Below, one piece after another: positions 58,094-64,000 of a DNA stretch of 64,000 bases. The stretch's first letter is position 1. The number at the start of each line of letters is the position of its first letter. Both the position numbers and the translations under genes were made by a program. A model generated the notes under the pieces. The model saw nothing but the letters and a program-made list of their open reading frames with translations, searched no databases and was not told where the DNA came from. This DNA comes from Tomocerus qinae (Eukaryota; Arthropoda; Collembola; Entomobryomorpha; Tomoceridae), in the NCBI GenBank assembly GCA_020055645.1, contig CM034549.1, positions 5,208,001 through 5,272,000 of the forward strand. The letters run 5' to 3'.

Positions 58094-61054
58094 TTCGAAA
58101 CTACATAAGGTGAAAAGATAAGAATCATAAATTATGCTGATCCGATATTATGTTTAATGATACACTGTTCTATACTACTACATATTTAACTCGCCGCTTG
58201 GATCTACAATTTACGAAGTTATGTGATGTGATTAAATCTGAAAATGGAAACTCACATAATCAGTCAGTTGATAATTTTATTTAGTGCATATTGTGTCAAA
58301 ATGAAATTGGAGTAGAACATATTTGACGTTAGTGCTTGACTTTACCGCACCAGAGCACTTGCTCTTGGATTTTAGCTGTATATCTTGAGATATCACTCTC
58401 TTTCTGTTTGGGGCTCATTGACTCTTAGTGAAAACGCTTTGAGTTTGGTTGGGTGTACTCTCCGTACCTGTATTGCTCAATTGCTCCTCACTAAAGTCGA
58501 TGTCTGTCTCAAATATGAATAACATGAACTTCAGTGCCCAATTTTATGACTTTATTGATATGCTAATGTTACCCAATCTTTTCCTACAAAACACATTAAC
58601 AAGTTCTCAGATTCGATATATCTGTGCCCTTGGTCTGTCACCTTTTCCCGGACGCATGCATGACAAGACAATGCATTGAGTACTATTGTGCGTAGCTTAT
58701 AAGTGATTTAATATCTTGCAAAATATTTCGACAACTCCTTCAATCATCATAACTTATGGATTTATAGTCAGACAAGTCAGAGTTGCTCTATATTGCTCTA
58801 TACAACTTGCTCTATCTAAATATGGTAGTTATATTGTAGAGATATTAACATTAAACCACATTTTGTAATTTATAAATTCAAAATTAATGAACTTCTGCTT
58901 TTCGTTACAAGAAACGCTACCATTTTACTGATGGGTTCAGCGTTTACTTCATAGTCCTTTTGAGACGACCTTTCCAATGGTATACGCCTTCTTCATGTAT
59001 CTTCACAGCAAGTGTTTATTTTACGTTTCGAAAGTTAAAAAATGTTTCCCCCCAGAAAACATCATTACAAACGACAAAATTTGTAACGAACTGTGACACT
59101 TTCATCAAAGTGATATAGGCCTGAAAGGCCTGGGTCCTCTAGAACTTGTAGTGCGGATTTTTGCCCAAGGCTACGCATCATAATCTATAATAAAGTAAAC
59201 GATATAAATATGTGACCCTTATAAAATAATATTAGACTAAAATCTCTTTTTGTAATTTATCGTTTTCAAATTTTTCAACTTGAAACATGGATCGCAAGAA
59301 ATGATGTCATTTTAGTTGAGGGTTGAAAATGTCCAGGATTACGATTATCAGTTGATAGTCCTTGAAACGGATTTTCGAGTGCTGTGTCTGGTATGCTTAA
59401 TATAATATAGCTTGATGGAAAGTATTTCTTTTAGGATTCGAAAGTTGAAAATCGTATCATTATAAGCGACACTTTTGAAAATGAATTGGAGTCATTTTAT
59501 CGTAAATGACAAAGGCCATTATATTATAAGCGACAGTTACTATTTTAATATATTTTATTTCTTAATATGTACTTTGTGGTAGAGTAAAACGCGATGCATA
59601 TAGTAGGTAGTTGTTTGACTAAATTATTACAGATATAATTGTAATTACAGGGTTACTGACATAATATATAATTTACAACTTCCGACATGTCATGTATATT
59701 TACATCTGAAAGTCATGCATTTTCATAGTAATCCAGAAAAATTAGTTAAAGAAATCTTTAGCAATAGCAATTTTATCGTTAAGCTGTTTATGTAACATTT
59801 GAAGGGTATTTTATAGGGAAAATAAAAAAGTTTCCGCATATGATCATATGGCCGGAAGTCACTTATTATGAGACGTCTCTTATGACCAACCAAAGATAAA
59901 TATTTCCCCTATAACTATATTAGCAAGGCTAATACCAGTCGAAAAGTCGTGGCAAGGACTAAGGTGATATTTTCCAATTTTCAACGCAACGGTAAATTGG
60001 TGGATTTTCTTATCTATTATAATGAATTTCAAATTTCAAATGATGTGTTTAGTTGATCAAGAGCAATGCATTTGGATAGCTCAATTTTACCACAAATTAT
60101 GTGCATACCACATACACATGTTCATCCACGATTATAGAGTACACCAAGATGCCTCGAATCTGAATTAGGAGCAGTAATGTAATCAATGCGTGGTATAATA
60201 GTGTAATGTGGCTCTCCAATGAATTAATGCGTTATAAAAAGTATACATTTGACATGTAATAATTAAAATGGGAATCAAATGTTAATCGGGCAATGTTTTG
60301 CGATGGTGAAAATCTCCGAGTAAGAGGGGGAGGAGCGAACTAGATTCCTCAGAAACATATTCATTATGCATACTTGGATTTACATATAGAATAGAGAATC
60401 GTATTTATTTAGAGCTTCTAAAGGCCTAAACTAAAGACTCAGCAGATATCTCACTCTAAAATTGCAAGAATTGCAAAAATGAAGAGAGAAATGTGTATTG
60501 GTAGGCGAATTTGTGAAGAGATGGGAATTATTTGTTGCTTTCCGTCTGTGCATATTTATTTCTATGTTAGGACAAACAGGGCAGAGAAAGAATGCTAGAT
60601 TGGAGATTCATAATAACAAGAACGTAATTGCAAAAAAGTATCTTATATGCAGACGAAACGGAATGCGCAGTTAATGTAGAATTTTCCATGTATTTGGTAA
60701 TCGGATTCTGTGTCCAAAAATAATCTTCCAGGTCTCGAGTGCCCTCAATCCTCGTCTTTCACTCCAGTTCTCTTCAGCTCCATTCCCATCAGCTCTTTTT
60801 TCCCTTTCCCTTCTGCGTTCTATCTTTCTATATTTACATGATCATTGGGACGAAAATAGCTTTCACTTCCCATCTCTCCCTTTGCTTTTCTTTCGTTTTG
60901 TATTTCATAGTACAGTGCACCTAGTATTTACTAGGGGTATACTACGACTACAGTTCATCTCTGTATCTCCAGGTTAGGAATTCTAATATATAAGCTGCAA
61001 TTTTGATGCCCGATGTACAACTGAGGATGCGTCAGCATCAGATAAAATTGCTGT
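58094..61054. other. Region upstream of TMEM19
   Basis: No gene is recognised. The first few hundred bases should hold the TMEM19 promoter and 5' UTR. A diverged repeat pair lies at 59013-59121 and 59421-59518. The rest is featureless AT-rich DNA. Confidence 0.5.
59013..59518. repeat. Diverged direct duplication
   Basis: Segments 59013-59121 and 59421-59518 share the order TTTCGAAAGTT or ATTCGAAAGTT, then ATCATTA-AA/GCGAC, then a TGGAGTCA/GTGACACT-like block, then GGCC. They are clearly diverged, so either an old tandem duplication or two copies of an old repeat family. Confidence 0.4.
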
Positions 61055-61590
61055 GCTAAAATTATTTTCATGCTGAGGGGTGGAATTTAGAGTAAAAAAA
61101 AGAGATGCTAAAACTATTTTCATAACGAGGGGCGGAATTTAAAGTGAAAAGAGAGATGCTAAAACTATTTTCATAACGAGGGGTGGAATTTAGAGTAAAA
61201 AAGAGATGCTAAAACTATTTTCATAACGAGGGGTGGAATTTAGAGCAAAAAAAGAGATGCTAAAACTATTTTCATAACAAGGGGTGGAATTTAGAGTAAA
61301 AGCAGAAATGCTAAAATTATTTTCTAGGGAGTGCAAATGGGATTTAAAGAGTGAAAATTGATTTTTAGTTAGATTGATTGATTGATTTTAGAAGCTAAAT
61401 TAATTTTCGTGACGAGAGAGTTTTATAGAGTGAAAGTGGAGATGTTAAGATAATTCCTAGGGGGTGGGGTCTATGGACAGAGTTGCTAAAATAATTTTCA
61501 CAACCGGGGATTTATATAAAATTATTTTTAAAACGGATGTGAGAATGGTGTAGGTTCTAATGGCGCAGACGCAGACAGAGTTGCTAAAAA
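61055..61590. repeat. 51-bp minisatellite
   Basis: Units begin GCTAAAACTATTTTCATAAC and continue with GAGGGGTGGAATTTAGAG and an A-rich end. Unit starts are at 61055, 61107, 61158, 61208, 61259 and 61310, a spacing of 50-52 bp. Farther right (to about 61590) the unit persists only as decayed fragments. Confidence 0.85.
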
Positions 61591-61786
61591 TTCCTTAGTT
61601 GATGAATTAATTAATGTTGTTTAGTAAAATGAAGAATATAAAATTAGTCCATTTAATATTTGTTAGTCAAAATTCATTTTGCTTTTTTGGAGTTTTGAAT
61701 TACTACAATTTTTAGTTTAGTAGTAGTAACGGGTAAAAGTCGAGTATTAACATATGGTCGTCTCCCAGAATTAGAATGGAAATAAA

Positions 61787-62199
61787 CAGTGTTGTACTGT
61801 TGACCACTTTTTTGCATTTTGACCGGGCCACTGGTCAAAATGGTCAAAATGGTCAAAATGGCTAAAATGGTCAAAATATCAGTATACAGTTACTTAGGCT
61901 AGCAAATGAAATTTAAAATATTTAGAGAATGAAATATGGCCTAAAAACAATGAAACGCTATTCTACTAACATCAGACTACAAAATGACACTCTCTAATCA
62001 TTTTTAACTGCAGTCTTTAGAAAGTTGTATTTGCTGTTTACTGGTGCAGTAAAAGCTACCTTGGGGTCTCAATTAACCCCAAAAAGGCATTTTGTCCATT
62101 TTGGCCATTTTGACCACTTTTTGAGTGTATTTTGACCGGGCCATTTTGACCATTATGACCATTATGACCCTTAGTGGTTTTAACCACTGCACAACACTG
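61787..62199. mobile_element. hAT-type MITE (413 bp)
   Basis: Ends begin CAGTGTTGT on both strands and are flanked by the 8-bp duplication GAAATAAA (61779-61786 and 62200-62207). Subterminal tandem copies of GGTCAAAATGG, and their reverse complement near the other end, plus GACCGGGCCA on both sides, are typical of hAT subterminal repeats. There is no transposase. The exact TSD indicates a recent insertion. Confidence 0.88.
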
Positions 62200-62207
62200 G
62201 AAATAAA

Positions 62208-64000
62208 TACTACTTCGTCCCTGCTCATTTGCAACAATACAGTTGTATAAGTTATAATATAATCGTGTTGTAAAGCCGTGGAAATACCTGAAATTCAGAA
62301 CGAGTACTTGAAAGAACCTCTCATTTCCTTTTCTTCTTCAAAGGTCTATTGTTAAGTCTGAGTTGAGCTTCTGCTTGTACGAATTTGGCCCAGCTACCAA
62401 TAGAAATCTTTGTATGGGTTGCGATTTTGTTGTGTAAGCTGTACTGTAATGATCATATGGACCTTATGTACTGCTTAACATCTAAGCAAACTACTTAGGC
62501 ACTCTACAGAAAGGCAAAATTCGCATCAGATGTAATTCAAGACGCAGCAGTTTAGTTTGTTGCCCCAAAACTCGACTTATCTTTAACCTTTGTCAAGGCT
62601 TTCCATGCGAATTCGTTTGGTTTGGCATATGGCAAGGCTGGAGCAAAAATAAAAGGCAATAGGCTTGATTCAGTCTCTAGAAACTAGGACACGGAGAGAA
62701 TTCTGTGGCGTCGCATGCAATGGAGAAAGTTAATTTATAAGTATATGGAACATGACATGGAACAAGCTGCAGATTCCCGTGAAAGTCGGCAAGTCGGTGA
62801 AATAAATGCTATTTGTGAATTCATATTGTAGGCAGCTATACATTTGTACATTACAAACGTGTTAAACGACTTTTCGAGATCCACAGCTCCAAAAATCTTC
62901 AAATGCCATATCTCTGTTATTAATAGGTACAAAGGTCCAACCAGAATTTATTCTTCATACGCCCTCCAAGTCTATAAATGCGGAGCTGTATTTCCCATCT
63001 CTTTTCTTTGGTGCATTTGTTAAGTTTAGATGCGTGTACTTGATAGAATGAAAACCCCTGCATACCTAAATGGAATGAAAGATGTTTCTCCACTTAATTT
63101 ATGAAAGCTAAGCATAGCAAAGCATTACTATATACTTCTGTGTATTTTATAAGAAAATGGACAAAACAGCAACGACGTGTCTAACACTAAATTAAAGTTG
63201 TTCTTATTTCAGTCGGCTAAATTGAAAATTCAGAGAAAGAAGCCTTGTGAAATGAAAATGAAGTTGTTTTCTTTTCCTGTCTGTATGTAATGTGTGTAAG
63301 CGTGTATAAGTCATGCATATTCATATGTATACATGTACAGTGTATACTTATGTACTATCCAATGGGATTAATATATACACATATAGGCAGAGGCAGGTAG
63401 GCTTGCTTTCGGCATATGGCAAGGAGAAAGTAAAAATAGAATCATTACCTTCGAAAGTTTCTCGCTAACCTATTTACTAAAGAACATTTCACTTGACTAG
63501 AGTTAAGCCTAAATTACTTGAGCTGAAGTCAAGGATGTTCTTTATGGGAAATTCGCCTGCTGTGATTCCATAGTTCTCCTAGCTGGCTTTCCAATGCATG
63601 AAAATAGGCTAACACTGTTATCAAGGTTTCCTGATTTGCTAAAAATAAAATTTATTTATTACACTATATTTGTGTGTGTGCTATTTCCAATCTTCCATTG
63701 AACATTATACACTATACATTATTCAGTTTGCTCGTGTACTAAGTGCAAATGTTCACTTTCCCACAACGCATTTCCTATAGAGAATTTTTACTCATTTACT
63801 TGCTTAGTAGAAAAGTGTATTGTACCAAATGTATATTAGAAGTATTGCTTAGTATATAAGTATAGGCAGTATATTATAGAAGTTTGTATAACTATATTGT
63901 GTATACTATATTCTACTATACGTTAGATCACGTTATGCCTAATCAATTTAATTAGGTACCTGCATTAATGTCCCCAATATCATAAGGTGACTTTATTCAA
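62208..64000. other. Terminal non-coding stretch
   Basis: AT-rich DNA without recognisable exon, RNA gene or transposon ends. Confidence 0.5.

Overview
The window is eukaryotic and reads as an arthropod nuclear genome. It is AT-rich, with spliced genes whose introns follow GT/AG on both strands. The four conserved genes (an E(z)-type SET methyltransferase, the tyrosine kinase Ack, the class I myosin Myo1D/Myo31DF and the membrane protein TMEM19) are typical animal genes. Ack and the myosin resemble insect orthologues closely, but I cannot name the species. All splice models were built by eye and kept only where reading phase is preserved across every junction.

Layout. 1-4080 (+): the C-terminal half of an E(z)/EZH2-like gene; its 5' exons lie outside the window. 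5177-16028 (-): complete Ack in ten coding exons (1,074 aa; SAM, kinase, SH3, CRIB, UBA-like C-terminus). 16029-25123: about 9 kb between divergent genes, with a GC-rich hAT-type MITE dimer. 25124-55885 (+): complete Myo1D in nine coding exons (1,109 aa). Its first exon is separated from the second by a 20.4-kb intron. 56496-58093 (-): complete TMEM19 in six exons (349 aa), convergent with Myo1D. 58094-64000: no gene recognised; it holds a 51-bp minisatellite and a second hAT-type MITE.

The giant Myo1D intron collects repeats. It holds a degenerate roughly 60-bp minisatellite, then a 260-bp tandem repeat whose middle copy is split by a 5.4-kb CR1/Jockey-like LINE with a 6-bp target duplication. 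The LINE's ORF1 is itself interrupted by a 1,076-bp TA-flanked inverted-repeat element. This gives a clear order of insertion. Another Myo1D intron contains a 197-codon single-exon ORF of unknown family on the same strand.

Most worth a second look: (1) the E(z)-like protein has Ser at the catalytic NHS histidine position, lacks the usual post-SET tail and ends in a basic AT-hook-like tail; (2) the LINE's ORF2 has no upstream ATG and lies in the -1 frame behind a perfect TTTTTTA slippery heptamer; (3) the nested orphan ORF; (4) a compact palindrome centred on a perfect CRE between two CCAAT boxes in the Myo1D intron.
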